Counted from the first letter of the stretch, positions 27,901 to 36,680 are shown. The stretch is DNA of 64,000 nucleotides from Bradyrhizobium glycinis (GCF_016031655.1 NZ_JACCHQ010000020.1:1-64000); one strand, 5' to 3'. Notes: generated from the letters alone by a model not told the origin. Numbers and translations: made by a program.

Positions 27901-29055
27901 TCAGGAGCCCGACTTCAACCGGGCCAGCCTCGCTGCAATTTCCTTGTCGCGATGAAGCGTGCTCAGCTCGTCGATGTCGCTCGAATAAGGAATTCCCGGC
28001 GGCACGCCGGTGGTCCGTGCCACCGCGCGGCCCGCCCGCAGCGCCTTCGCGGCAGCGGAGGTGCCGCCGGATTTCCGCGACGATGTCGATGCCTGGGGGC
28101 TGGCCTGGGCCTCGCTCTTTTCGAGATCGGCGCGGCGCTGCTCGGCGTCCTGGAGCGCCGACAGCACCGCGCGGAGCGACGTGACGCATTGCTCGATCTT
28201 CTCGTTGTTCTCGTCGATGGCGCGGGAGAGCACCTCGAACTGCGCCTCAAGGTCCATTTGCCGCGCGATGCCGGCGCGGGCGAGATCATCGCGCCCGTCT
28301 GCGACCGCGGTCTCGATCTTGGCGGTGAGATCGGTCATCGCCCGCTCGATCTCGCTGCGGCGCGCGTTGAGACGATATTCCTCGGCCCGCGCAGCGGCGA
28401 GCGCATCGCGCGCTTCGGTCTCGGCGCGCTCGATCTCGCGGATGGCTTGGCCGACCACCTTCAGCTTGTTCTTGCCTTCCGCCTGCTCGATCGCATCGTA
28501 AGCGATCCCGGCGATCAGGCGCCCGACCCGGGACAGGAAGTTGTCGGGAGCGGCAGCGATGGTATCCATGGCGTTCTCCTCCTCTGGCAAGCTGTTCGGC
28601 GTGACGCCGTAGTGAACTTCGAAACCGTCGTCGGTGCGGATGAGGCGTGCCGGCACGCTCTGCCCCCAGCCCTCGGCATAACCGGCGTAGTCGAAGGGCA
28701 CGCTGAAGCGCCCTTGCACCGTCGCAATCGAAATGGTGGCAGGCCCCTTGATCTTGGCGAGCTTGTCGTCGAGCGGCAGGCGGCGCCCTGGCGCGGCGCG
28801 GTACTCCGTGCGGTCGCGCAGCCCCAGCGTCACCAGCCGCGAAGGCAGCGCCGTCTGTTTGCGGATCGGCTCATAGGCGTGGGCATGGAGCAGGACCACG
28901 TTGGAACCCACATTGTGGGTCCGCGCCACCTCGTCGAGGATCTCCATCATGCGGTCATAGGCCTGGAATGTTGCCTCAATGGCGGCCTGGGCGGCCGGGT
29001 CAGGGGCAAGCCGGTAACGCAGCGCGGACGGCGCGTTTCGGGGCGATTGGGTCAT
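27901..29055 (-). CDS. PspA/IM30-family protein with N-terminal TnpB-like domain
   Basis: One open frame of 384 residues from ATG 29055. Residues about 8-155 resemble the N-terminal part of IS605-type TnpB: ALRYRLAPDPAAQAAIEATF, a helical region, then KGPATISIATVQGRFSVPF, the beta segment typical of TnpB. The RuvC nuclease part is absent. From about residue 163 it is a PspA/IM30 protein, a long coiled coil starting MDTIAAAPDNFLSRVGRLIA. An internal ATG at 28567-28569 with GAGGAGGA seven bases upstream would make a 222-residue PspA alone, the normal length for that family. So either a fusion, a free PspA, or both are made. PspA supports damaged membranes; the TnpB-like part has no known role here. 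Confidence 0.8.
   Translation of the reverse strand: MTQSPRNAPSALRYRLAPDPAAQAAIEATFQAYDRMMEILDEVARTHNVGSNVVLLHAHAYEPIRKQTALPSRLVTLGLRDRTEYRAAPGRRLPLDDKLAKIKGPATISIATVQGRFSVPFDYAGYAEGWGQSVPARLIRTDDGFEVHYGVTPNSLPEEENAMDTIAAAPDNFLSRVGRLIAGIAYDAIEQAEGKNKLKVVGQAIREIERAETEARDALAAARAEEYRLNARRSEIERAMTDLTAKIETAVADGRDDLARAGIARQMDLEAQFEVLSRAIDENNEKIEQCVTSLRAVLSALQDAEQRRADLEKSEAQASPQASTSSRKSGGTSAAAKALRAGRAVARTTGVPPGIPYSSDIDELSTLHRDKEIAARLARLKSGS
28577..28584 (-). promoter_or_regulatory. Strong internal ribosome binding site for free PspA
   Basis: On the minus strand GAGGAGGA stands seven bases before the ATG at 28567-28569, inside the longer frame, where it encodes Glu-Glu-Glu. This is among the strongest Shine-Dalgarno sequences in the window and points to separate translation of a 222-residue PspA. 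Confidence 0.65.
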
Positions 29056-29057
29056 AG

Positions 29058-29086
29058 AAAGCACTAAAGCACCGTTTTAGTGCTTT
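29058..29086. promoter_or_regulatory. Perfect inverted repeat before the PspA operon
   Basis: AAAGCACTAAA (29058-29068) and TTTAGTGCTTT (29076-29086) are perfect 11-bp arms around a 7-base spacer, ending 2 bases before the first ATG of the operon (29055). It has no T-run, so it is more likely an operator or a translation-blocking hairpin than a terminator. Confidence 0.6.
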
Positions 29087-29454
29087 CGGAAGCGGAAGCT
29101 CGATCACGTTCTGCTGATCCATATGCACTCTGTCGGTTAGTCGCGACGGTCCGGGCCCACGTTCAAAGCGGCCGATCATCCCTATCTCACGACCGATCAA
29201 GACTTCTTGCACGCGACGGTTGCAATTTGAGATGAAATGCGGGGAGCGCTCGGTAGTCACTCTCTCGACCCGTCATTGCGAGGAACTCTTGCGACGAAGT
29301 AATCCCGACTGCTTCCGAGGAGGCATTCTGGATTGCTTCGCTGCGCCCTCGATGACGCAATCTGACGGGACACCTCTCTTCATCCACTCTCATTTCGGAG
29401 CGCAGCGGCGGTTCCGGATATCCCTTCGCTCATCAACGCCACGCGCCAAGGCCG
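29087..29454. other. Gene-free stretch between PspA operon and RidA gene
   Basis: It holds the dispersed palindromic repeat at 29271-29357 and, toward the left, the expected promoter region of the PspA-YqiJ-flotillin operon. No coding frame with a ribosome binding site is seen. Confidence 0.5.
29271..29357. repeat. Palindromic intergenic repeat
   Basis: The element starts CGTCATTGCGAGGA and ends CCCTCGATGACG, with inner arms around GCGACGAAGTAATCC and GGATTGCTTCGC. It is a diverged copy of the repeat at 15841-15916. Confidence 0.75.
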
Positions 29455-29838
29455 TCACGGCCTCCGGCACACCAGATCGATCTCGATCAGCGCATCATAC
29501 GCCAGGCCGGTGACGCCGACGCAGGTACGGGCCGGCAGCCGGTCCGGTGCGAAGAACGTTCGGTAGGTCTCGTTCATGGCCGCATAGTCGTCCTTGAAGC
29601 GCGTCAGATAGACGCGCGCCATCACGACGTGCTCGAGGCCGAGATCGAGGCCGGCAAGGACCACTTTCAAATTTTCCATCACCGCGCGGGTCTGCGCGAC
29701 GATGCCCTCGGGCAGCACGCCCGGCGTCTGCGGCGTATCGGGCATCTGACCGGTCACGAAGACGAAGCCATCGGTCTCCACCGCGTGGCTGAAGGGCGCG
29801 ACCGGCTTCGGTCCACCGCTGATCATGTGGAATTTCAC
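29455..29838 (-). CDS. RidA-family protein (imine/enamine deaminase-like)
   Basis: A 127-residue protein of the YjgF/YER057c/UK114 (RidA) family, which hydrolyses reactive enamine or imine intermediates. Family marks are FVFVTGQMPDTP, the VMENLKVVLAGLDLGLEHV helix and the catalytic-site arginine in PARTCVGVTGL, followed by IEIDLV. The frame starts at GTG 29838, with AGGA eight bases upstream; an ATG at 29826 is an alternative. It is the last gene of the amide cluster, 13 bases after the AraC-amidase gene, suggesting that amide breakdown releases a reactive intermediate. Confidence 0.9.
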   Translation of the reverse strand: MKFHMISGGPKPVAPFSHAVETDGFVFVTGQMPDTPQTPGVLPEGIVAQTRAVMENLKVVLAGLDLGLEHVVMARVYLTRFKDDYAAMNETYRTFFAPDRLPARTCVGVTGLAYDALIEIDLVCRRP

Positions 29839-29851
29839 TTGGATGTCCTGG

Positions 29852-32233
29852 TTAAGATGCGTCGTGAAACAGGCGCTTGCTGAGAATGGCGTGCACGCCC
29901 CAATTGCCGTCGACGACTTGCGTGACGCCGAAATCGACCGCCGCCGACATCAGTGCGATCGCCTCGTCCTCGCTGAGGCCTTTGACGTTCATCAGGAAGC
30001 GCCGCATCTTGCGGAAGGCGTCTTTCATGGCGAGATCGAGCGAGGACTTGGCGTAGACTTCGCTCTGCCCCTGCGCGCCGAATTCCGCGAGATAGTTGGG
30101 GTGGCTGAAGCCGGTCAGCACCCAGTCGCTCTCGGTCTCGATCAGGGGATAGGAGAGATCGGCGAAGGCACGGCCGGCGAGATCGGCCTTCTTGTGCAGG
30201 ATCACCTCGAAGGTGCCGGTCATCGAGCATTCGATCGCGGTGCCGCTGAGTTCGCCGTCGCCCTGCGCGGCATGAGGATCGCCGACCGACAGCAGCGCGC
30301 CGGGGACCGAGACCGGAAGATACACCGTTGCCCCCTTTCCCAGCCGCCAATTGTCGAGATTGCCGCCGAAGTAGGACGGCGGCACGGAATCGACGAAATC
30401 GAGCTCACGCGGCGCTAACGCGATGACGCCGAAATGCGGACGCAGGGGAATTTTGATGCCGTCGAGCACCGCGTGCCGGCGCTTGATCGTACCAGGTGCA
30501 ACGGGCACGCCGGGATAGTCGTAGGTGGCGTGCACCACGCCGAAGGGATCGGTCTGCGGCTCCCAGCGATAGGAATAGAGCGCGCGGGCGTGCGGCAGCT
30601 CGGCGGCTTCGAAGATCTCATAGATGGTAACGGCTTCGCGCGGCTTGGGACCGCCGAGAAACTCGTTGTAGTGATAGCCCCACCACGCTGCGACCGACGA
30701 GCCGAACACACGGCCCGCATGGCGCGGATTGCGGCTCGCGCGCGGCACGATGTCGAGGATACGCACCTCCAGCACATCGCCGGGCTGAGCGTCCTTCACC
30801 GCGACGGGCCCGGTGCAGATATGCACGCCAAACCCCTCGCCGGCACCGCGGCCGAATACGCTGGCATCCATGGGCCCTGCACCGCGGCGGTCGACGTTCT
30901 TCTTGCCTGGCGTCCAGCCGAATACGCTTTCTGCGGCGGCATCGCCTGATATCATCAACTCGGGATCGTCGGAGGCGTGCTGCGTCAGCGTCTCGATGGT
31001 GATGGTGTCGCCTGACGCGATCTCGATCTGCGGCGGCAGCGAGCGGCTGAAATAGCCCCAATGAACGCAGCTGGCCTCGACCGGGAGATGGTGATGACGG
31101 CGTTCGGTGGTGGTCGGCTCGCCGGCGCCGGCACACGCGACGCTGCTGCGGGCCTCCACACTCTGATGCGCGCGCAATTGCGCCAACGCCTCCTGCGGCC
31201 AGCCACGTTGGCCGGTGACGCCATGTTGCACGGTCGCCCGCTCGGCCTCCTGCTGTCGGAACTCGCGCGGCGGCAGGCCGAAGCGATGGCGGAAGGCGCG
31301 GCTGAAATGCGCGGAGTCACCAAAGCCGTAGGCGTAAGCGATCTCCGAGATCGAGCGATGCGCCTCGGACGGACTGGACAGATCCGCCCAGGCGCGCTGG
31401 AGACGACGCTCGCGAACATAGTGGGTGAAATTGTCGCCGACCGTCTCGAACAGCTTTTGCAGGTATCGCTCGGAAATTCCCTCGGCTTGGGCGACGCGCG
31501 CCGGCACCAGATCGGGATCGTCGAGGCGGCGCTCGATGGTCTGGCAGATCCGGTGCAGCAGCGCGGCCTGCGTCGCGCTCGCCCCGGCGTCGGACGTCGA
31601 TGCCGCCAGTTGATGCGCGAGCGTCAGGAGAAGATCGACGAGCGACTGCGCGAGCAAATTCCATTCGGCATCGCTCAAGGTGTCGAGCGTGCGCGCCGTC
31701 GCATCAAGGAGACGCGAGAACACCTCGGCAAAGCCGCTGGTCGGAACGACGCGCGGCTCGCCGAGCCGCGGCTTACCCGAAAGGCGTCCGTGCAGCGCCT
31801 CGGAGGTGACTGACAGCACGATGGCGCGCATGTCCCGCTGGAACACGATGCTCCAGTCGCCGCTGCGCGGCAGCATCACGAGATGACCGACGGGAACGAT
31901 GCGGTGTCCGCCGGCGGTTTTCAACACCATGCCATCCTCGACCGGCATCAGCACGATCGGAAGGTCTTCGTTCGCGCGTGCCAGCGGACCGACGCTCTGC
32001 GCGCCCGCGGCCATGCGTGTCAGCGCAACACCGGTGGTCTGGCGATGGGAGGCGGTAGCATGCCCGTCAAAGGAGGAATGGCCGCCTGCCGGCTGCAGGC
32101 CGACCGCCGCCAGCACGTCCCGCCAGGCTTCGGGGCGGTCGTCTTGCGCGTAGGACTCGCTCGTGAACGGCCGGAAGCTCATCGGATCAACCCAGATTGC
32201 GGTCGATCGAAGCAACCTCTGTGCCAGACGCAT
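29852..32233 (-). CDS. AraC-type regulator fused to FmdA-type amidase
   Basis: A 793-residue two-part protein. Residues 1 to about 215 form an AraC-associated ligand-binding-like region. Residues about 215-335 form an AraC DNA-binding domain with two helix-turn-helix units (ISERYLQKLFETVGDNFTHY and ISEIAYAYGFGDSAHFSRAF). After a linker of about 60 residues an acetamidase/formamidase (FmdA) domain begins at CVHWGYFSRSLPPQIEIASG and shows GDPHAAQGDGELSGTAIEC and the C-terminal LSEDEAIALMSAAVDFGVTQ. The ATG at 32233 is chosen for its GGAGGACCGC; no start codon separates the two parts. It may sense an amide and also hydrolyse it, or tie operon control to enzyme level. This is inference. Confidence 0.85.
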   Translation of the reverse strand: MRLAQRLLRSTAIWVDPMSFRPFTSESYAQDDRPEAWRDVLAAVGLQPAGGHSSFDGHATASHRQTTGVALTRMAAGAQSVGPLARANEDLPIVLMPVEDGMVLKTAGGHRIVPVGHLVMLPRSGDWSIVFQRDMRAIVLSVTSEALHGRLSGKPRLGEPRVVPTSGFAEVFSRLLDATARTLDTLSDAEWNLLAQSLVDLLLTLAHQLAASTSDAGASATQAALLHRICQTIERRLDDPDLVPARVAQAEGISERYLQKLFETVGDNFTHYVRERRLQRAWADLSSPSEAHRSISEIAYAYGFGDSAHFSRAFRHRFGLPPREFRQQEAERATVQHGVTGQRGWPQEALAQLRAHQSVEARSSVACAGAGEPTTTERRHHHLPVEASCVHWGYFSRSLPPQIEIASGDTITIETLTQHASDDPELMISGDAAAESVFGWTPGKKNVDRRGAGPMDASVFGRGAGEGFGVHICTGPVAVKDAQPGDVLEVRILDIVPRASRNPRHAGRVFGSSVAAWWGYHYNEFLGGPKPREAVTIYEIFEAAELPHARALYSYRWEPQTDPFGVVHATYDYPGVPVAPGTIKRRHAVLDGIKIPLRPHFGVIALAPRELDFVDSVPPSYFGGNLDNWRLGKGATVYLPVSVPGALLSVGDPHAAQGDGELSGTAIECSMTGTFEVILHKKADLAGRAFADLSYPLIETESDWVLTGFSHPNYLAEFGAQGQSEVYAKSSLDLAMKDAFRKMRRFLMNVKGLSEDEAIALMSAAVDFGVTQVVDGNWGVHAILSKRLFHDAS

Positions 32234-32316
32234 GCGGTCCTCCGTCGCTGCGACGGGCCGCAAATGGTCTCCGCTTGTCACCTGCTCATCCCGAAAACGG
32301 AAAGCGTCTCAACACA

Positions 32317-33558
32317 TTAGTCGCAGCGGAAGATGTTTTTTCGGATCGTGCCGTGGACGCCCCAATTGGCATCGACCACCTGAGTGACGCCGAAATCGGC
32401 GCCGACCGACATCAGCGAGATCGCCTCGTCCTCGCTGAGGCCGTGCACTGTCATCAGAAACCGGCGAAGCTTCCTGAACGCATCGCGCATCGCACGGTCG
32501 AGACTGCTATGATTGGCAATCTCAGTTTGCGCGTCGGCGCCGAGCGCGGCGAGATAATTCGGATAGGTGAAGCCGTAGAACGACCAGGCATGGTCGGTCT
32601 CGAGCATGGGATGGTCGAGACCTTCGAGGCTGGTGCCGCCAAGGTCGGCCTTCTTGTGCAGGATGAATTCGAAATCGCCGGTCAGCGAGGTCTCGATTGC
32701 GGTGCCGCCGAGCTCGCTGTCGCCTTGCGCGGCATGGGGGTCGCCGACCGAGAAATATGCACCGGGGACCGCGACCGGATAGAACATCCGCGCACCCTTC
32801 CCGATCCGCCAGTCGTCGATGTTGCCGCCGGTATAGCTCGGCGGGATCGAGCTGACGAAATCGGCTTCCGATGGCGCAAGGCCCATGGTGCCGAAATGCA
32901 GCCGCGCCGGCACCTTCACGCTGGTAAGGATGTTCTCGCGCTTCCTGATGGTGGCATGGTCAACGCGCACGCCCGGATAGTCGATGGTCGGGTGCACGAT
33001 GCCGTCAGGATCGGTCTGCGGCGTCCAGACGTAATTGTAGACGGCCTTCGCATACGGCTCGCCGGAGGTGTCGAGCTCGAAGATGGTGACGACCTCGCGC
33101 GGCTTCGGCTCCTCGATCAGGTCGTGGTAGTGGAAACCCCAGTTCGCCGCGACATTGGAGCCGAAGCAGCGGCCGGCGTGACAGGCACTGCAACTCGGCC
33201 GCGGCCGGACGTCGAGGATGCGCACCTCCAGAATGTCGCCGGGCTCGGCGCCTTCGATCGCGACGGGGCCGGTGAGCAAGTGCACGCCGATCCCCTCGCC
33301 CGCGCCGCGGATGAATGGGCCTTTCGTCGGGCCCGAGCCACGACGCGCCACCGCCTTGTGCTCGCGCGTCCACTGGAACACGCTTTCGGCACCGGCGTCG
33401 CCCTGAATCATTCGCTCGTAATCGTCGTTGGCGTGGTGGGTCAGCGTCTCGATCGTGGCCCGGTCTCCCGAGCGCAGCGTCAGGGCCGGCGCGACTGTCT
33501 TGGAGAAATAGCCCCAATGGACGGTCTTCGGCGAAACCGGCAGCGTGACATGCTTCAT
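32317..33558 (-). CDS. Acetamidase/formamidase family protein
   Basis: A 413-residue FmdA-type amidase releasing ammonia from short amides. Motifs are TVHWGYFSKTVAPALTLRSG at the N-terminus, GDPHAAQGDSELGGTAIET in the centre, and LSEDEAISLMSVGADFGVTQ near the end. It is clearly a paralogue of the amidase part of the next gene. The ATG at 33558 has AGAGG upstream; nine earlier codons in frame are left out. It sits between the fused transporter gene (43 bases) and the AraC-amidase gene (83 bases). The true substrate may be formamide, acetamide or a more complex amide. Confidence 0.92.
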   Translation of the reverse strand: MKHVTLPVSPKTVHWGYFSKTVAPALTLRSGDRATIETLTHHANDDYERMIQGDAGAESVFQWTREHKAVARRGSGPTKGPFIRGAGEGIGVHLLTGPVAIEGAEPGDILEVRILDVRPRPSCSACHAGRCFGSNVAANWGFHYHDLIEEPKPREVVTIFELDTSGEPYAKAVYNYVWTPQTDPDGIVHPTIDYPGVRVDHATIRKRENILTSVKVPARLHFGTMGLAPSEADFVSSIPPSYTGGNIDDWRIGKGARMFYPVAVPGAYFSVGDPHAAQGDSELGGTAIETSLTGDFEFILHKKADLGGTSLEGLDHPMLETDHAWSFYGFTYPNYLAALGADAQTEIANHSSLDRAMRDAFRKLRRFLMTVHGLSEDEAISLMSVGADFGVTQVVDANWGVHGTIRKNIFRCD

Positions 33559-33601
33559 GACGTGACCTCTTCGGGGATCTTGCACATGGTGGAGGGAGCG
33601 C

Positions 33602-35224
33602 TCATCGCACCGCCTCCGGAGTCTTGTCCGCTTCCATCACGCTGAGGAAGCGCGCCGTCAGCGGATTGCGCGGATTGGAGAGCACCTCGTGCGCCGGCCC
33701 CTCCTCGATGATCGTGCCGCCGCTCAGGAAGGCGACACGGTCCGCGACCTCATCGGCAAAGCGGATCTGGTGCGTCGAGATGATCATGGTGAGGCCGTCG
33801 TCGATGGCGAGGCGGCGGATCACCTCCAGCACTTCATTGACGAGCTCGGGATCCAGCGCCGAGGTCGGCTCGTCCAGCAGCAGCACGCTCGGATTGGGCG
33901 CCAGCGCGCGGGCGATGGCAACGCGCTGCTGCTGGCCGCCGGAGAGATGTCGCGGCAGCGCATTGGCGCGGTGTGACAGCCCGACGCGGTCGAGCAGCTC
34001 GCTGGCGCGGCGGTCGGCGTCGATGCGGGTCATGCCGTGGACCCAGCGCAAGGGCCCGGCGATGTTCTCCTTCGCCGAGACGTGAGCAAACAGGTTGAAT
34101 TGCTGGAACACCATGCCAACGCCGACACTGGCCCGCTCGTTGGCGACGGCGCGCGGCGACAATCGCTTGCCATCCTCGGAAAAGCCGAGCCGCCGGCCGC
34201 CGACGCGCACGGTGCCGGCGTCCCAGTTCTCCAGATGGTTGAGGCAGCGAAGCAGCGTGCTCTTGCCGGAGCCGCTGGGGCCGAGCAATGCCACCACCTC
34301 GCCCACACGCACGGTCAAGTCGAGGCCGTCGAGCACCTTTTGCCCGCCGTAGCTCTTGGTGAGGTCCTTGGCCTCGACCGCGATATTGTTGCGCGCGATC
34401 GTCGCCGCGCGACGGGCGCGCTCCTCGCGGGTCAGGGCGAGTGGCGGCGTATCGGTCAGCTCTGCCGCTGCAGGCTCGGGATCGGGGCTGGCCACATCGG
34501 CAAGGTCGAGCTTGGTGGCGAGGTCAACACGGCGCCACGGCAGATAGTCGGCCAGCTTGCGCTCTCGGCGCGTGGTCCGGTCGAGATCGAGCAGCCATTC
34601 GACGAAGAGCTGGATCGCGCTGATGGTCGCGGTCAGCAGGAGATAAAGCAGCCCCGAGGCAAAGAAGATCGAAAAGAAGTCGAAGGTCGAGGACGCCAGT
34701 TGCGTGGATCGTAACGTCAGCTCCTGCACCGCCACGACAGAGGCAAGCGATGAATTCTTCAGCGCGCTCACCGCCTCGTTGCCGAAGGCCGGGATCATGG
34801 TGCGGATCGCCTGTGGCGCGACGACCCTGCGCATCAGCACTGATGGCGTCATGCCGAGCGCCTGCCCTGCCGTCAGCTGACCGCGGTCGACGCCCAGCAC
34901 GCCGGCGCGCAGCATCTCCGCAATGAACGGCGCTTCGTTGCAGGCGAGCGCGAGGCCGGCCGCCAGCACTGCCGGCAGCTTGATGCCGATATGCGGCAGC
35001 GCGTCGTAGGCGAAAACCATTTGGAGGATCAGCGGCGTGCCGCGGAAGATCACGGTATAGGCCCTGGCGATCGCCGCCAGCGGCCAGAAGCGCGAGAGCT
35101 GCATGCCGGCGAGGATCAATCCAAGGATCAACCCGCCGCCGAGCCCGAGGGCGGTCACCTCGAGGGTGAGCTCGATGCCCGCGAGCAGATACGGCATGCT
35201 CAGGTAATGAAGGAACAGCGACAT
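33602..35224 (-). CDS. Amino-acid-type ABC transporter, permease and ATPase in one chain
   Basis: A 540-residue fusion. The first 225 residues are a polar-amino-acid-type permease with several membrane helices and the coupling loop EAPFIAEMLRAGVLGVDRGQ, ending in AIRTMIPAFGNEAVSALKNS. After a linker of about 70 residues the ATPase follows, with Walker A GPSGSGKST, Q-loop FQQFNLF, signature LSGGQQQRVAIARAL, Walker B LLLDEPTSALD and the switch histidine in STHQ. The ATG at 35224 is used, though the ribosome binding site is weak. The adjacent binding protein completes an importer for an amide or amino-acid-like compound that feeds the amidases. Confidence 0.92.
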   Translation of the reverse strand: MSLFLHYLSMPYLLAGIELTLEVTALGLGGGLILGLILAGMQLSRFWPLAAIARAYTVIFRGTPLILQMVFAYDALPHIGIKLPAVLAAGLALACNEAPFIAEMLRAGVLGVDRGQLTAGQALGMTPSVLMRRVVAPQAIRTMIPAFGNEAVSALKNSSLASVVAVQELTLRSTQLASSTFDFFSIFFASGLLYLLLTATISAIQLFVEWLLDLDRTTRRERKLADYLPWRRVDLATKLDLADVASPDPEPAAAELTDTPPLALTREERARRAATIARNNIAVEAKDLTKSYGGQKVLDGLDLTVRVGEVVALLGPSGSGKSTLLRCLNHLENWDAGTVRVGGRRLGFSEDGKRLSPRAVANERASVGVGMVFQQFNLFAHVSAKENIAGPLRWVHGMTRIDADRRASELLDRVGLSHRANALPRHLSGGQQQRVAIARALAPNPSVLLLDEPTSALDPELVNEVLEVIRRLAIDDGLTMIISTHQIRFADEVADRVAFLSGGTIIEEGPAHEVLSNPRNPLTARFLSVMEADKTPEAVR

Positions 35225-35401
35225 CAGCCGACAGTCATGAGAACGGAATCGGGTTTTGGTCGAAGGCGGCCACCTCCAGGACGGGGCCACCTCTCGCAGC
35301 CAAGCCTCGGCTACATCGCATCGTTCGATGCGATCCGGTTGAGGGGTTACGCTGCACCGCTTTTGCCGCCCCCCTCACCCGGCACTTCGCGCCGACTTCG
35401 C

Positions 35402-36322
35402 TCAGTCAGCCGTGAGGATTTCCGGCTCCATGAAATTGTTCACATCGAGCCCATGCTTCTTCAGGAGCTCCATGTGCGTGCCCGCCTTCTGCACCTCGAT
35501 CAGGGCAGCGAGCACGGCGTCACGAAATTTCGGCTTGCCCTTGGGAACAGCGATGCCGACCGAGTATGGGATCGTCACAGCGACCGCCTTCTCCAGCTTG
35601 TCCGGATAGGCCTTCACGGCGCTGTCGACGCTATTGACGTCGTTGACATAGGTGTCGGCACGGCCGGCGAGAATCGCCTGGATGCAATTGGCGTTGTTGT
35701 CGTAGAGCTGGATGGTCGGCTCCGGCTTGCCTGCCTTTTTGCACTCCGCGGCCAGCGTCTGGATCAGGGGCACCTCGACATAGCCGGTGTTTTCGGCGGC
35801 AGCCGCGCCGCACATCGACAGGTTGATGCCGTTGATGCCTTTTGGATTCCCCTTGGCAACCAGCACGCCATCGAACACTTTCGAATAGGTGATGAAGTCG
35901 GCGGCCTTGGCGCGCTCCTTGGTGGCGTAGATGTCGGAGATGACGATATCGGCCTGACCGGCGGCGAGCGTGGTGAGGAGCGCTGCAAACACCACGGGCT
36001 TGTAGGTCAGCTTGAAGCCGAGACATTCGCCGATGGCTTCGCCGAGATCGATGTCGAACCCGATATATTTGCTGGGGTCCTTGGGATCGATCGTCTCATA
36101 GCCCGGCGTGTGCGGATTGATGGCATTGACGAGCGTCTTGCCCTTCCAGTCCGGATATTTCTCCTGGAGCGCGGCGCAAGCGGGGGGAGCTGCGGCCTGT
36201 GCGCTCAGCGGTGCGACAACGACGAGACCGAAAGCAATGGCGGCGCCGAGCATGAGCTTGCGCCGGGGCAATGATGCACGCGCCATTCCCCGCCGCGCCT
36301 GGGGCCAAATCGATTTCTCCAT
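35402..36322 (-). CDS. ABC transporter solute-binding protein (polar amino acid type)
   Basis: A 306-residue periplasmic protein with a signal peptide (basic RRK, then LMLGAAIAFGLVVVAPLSAQA). The mature part has the SBP family 3 layout: IGFDIDLGEAIGECLGFKLT, FAALLTTLAAGQADIVISD and the hinge region around ILAGRADTYVNDVNSVDSAV. The ATG at 36322 follows GGAGGAACTGGCGAG. It heads the amide cluster on this strand, 177 bases before the transporter fusion. Its ligand cannot be read from sequence; the amidase neighbours suggest an amide. Confidence 0.93.
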   Translation of the reverse strand: MEKSIWPQARRGMARASLPRRKLMLGAAIAFGLVVVAPLSAQAAAPPACAALQEKYPDWKGKTLVNAINPHTPGYETIDPKDPSKYIGFDIDLGEAIGECLGFKLTYKPVVFAALLTTLAAGQADIVISDIYATKERAKAADFITYSKVFDGVLVAKGNPKGINGINLSMCGAAAAENTGYVEVPLIQTLAAECKKAGKPEPTIQLYDNNANCIQAILAGRADTYVNDVNSVDSAVKAYPDKLEKAVAVTIPYSVGIAVPKGKPKFRDAVLAALIEVQKAGTHMELLKKHGLDVNNFMEPEILTAD

Positions 36323-36680
36323 CTCGCCAGTTCCTCCGAAATGTCATGGCCTCTGCCATGCTCCAGTGATCGGGGAGGAAGCGTGCGGGAGTGGGCGGTG
36401 AAAAGCTTGTCCGCGGGCGTACAAAAATTTGGATGAAGCGCGCCCGGCATTTGGGCAAACGGTTGCACAAAAACTGTTCGGGGGCCGCGAAACGGCGCAG
36501 GTTTAGGGTCTCCGAATTCGGGATACCCAAATGCTCTCGGCCGTAGCAGCCAGATCCACCGCCGCAGCGAAAGCACTGGTCGTCCACAGCCTGTCCGCAG
36601 CATATCCACAGGATGACCAACGCGGATTCGTAAGGGCGTGCGAGGCACTTGCTGCGCACAAACCCACAAGCCGGGCGGGT
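36323..36680. other. Promoter region of amide cluster, no gene
   Basis: The leader carries the ribosome binding site of the binding-protein gene and a CATGGC/GCCATG inverted pair about 20 bases upstream of it. No coding frame is supported. A sequence resembling a sigma-54 site was looked for and not found in acceptable form. Confidence 0.45.

Noticed and set aside
33602..35224. Permease-ATPase fusion as a possible assembly error
   Set aside because: The join is a clean in-frame linker of about 70 residues with no disrupted motif, and one-chain transporters of this type are known.
36400..36500. Possible sigma-54 promoter upstream of the binding-protein gene
   Set aside because: A TTTGTGCAACCGTTTGCC stretch lacks the GG at -24 in correct spacing to GC at -12.
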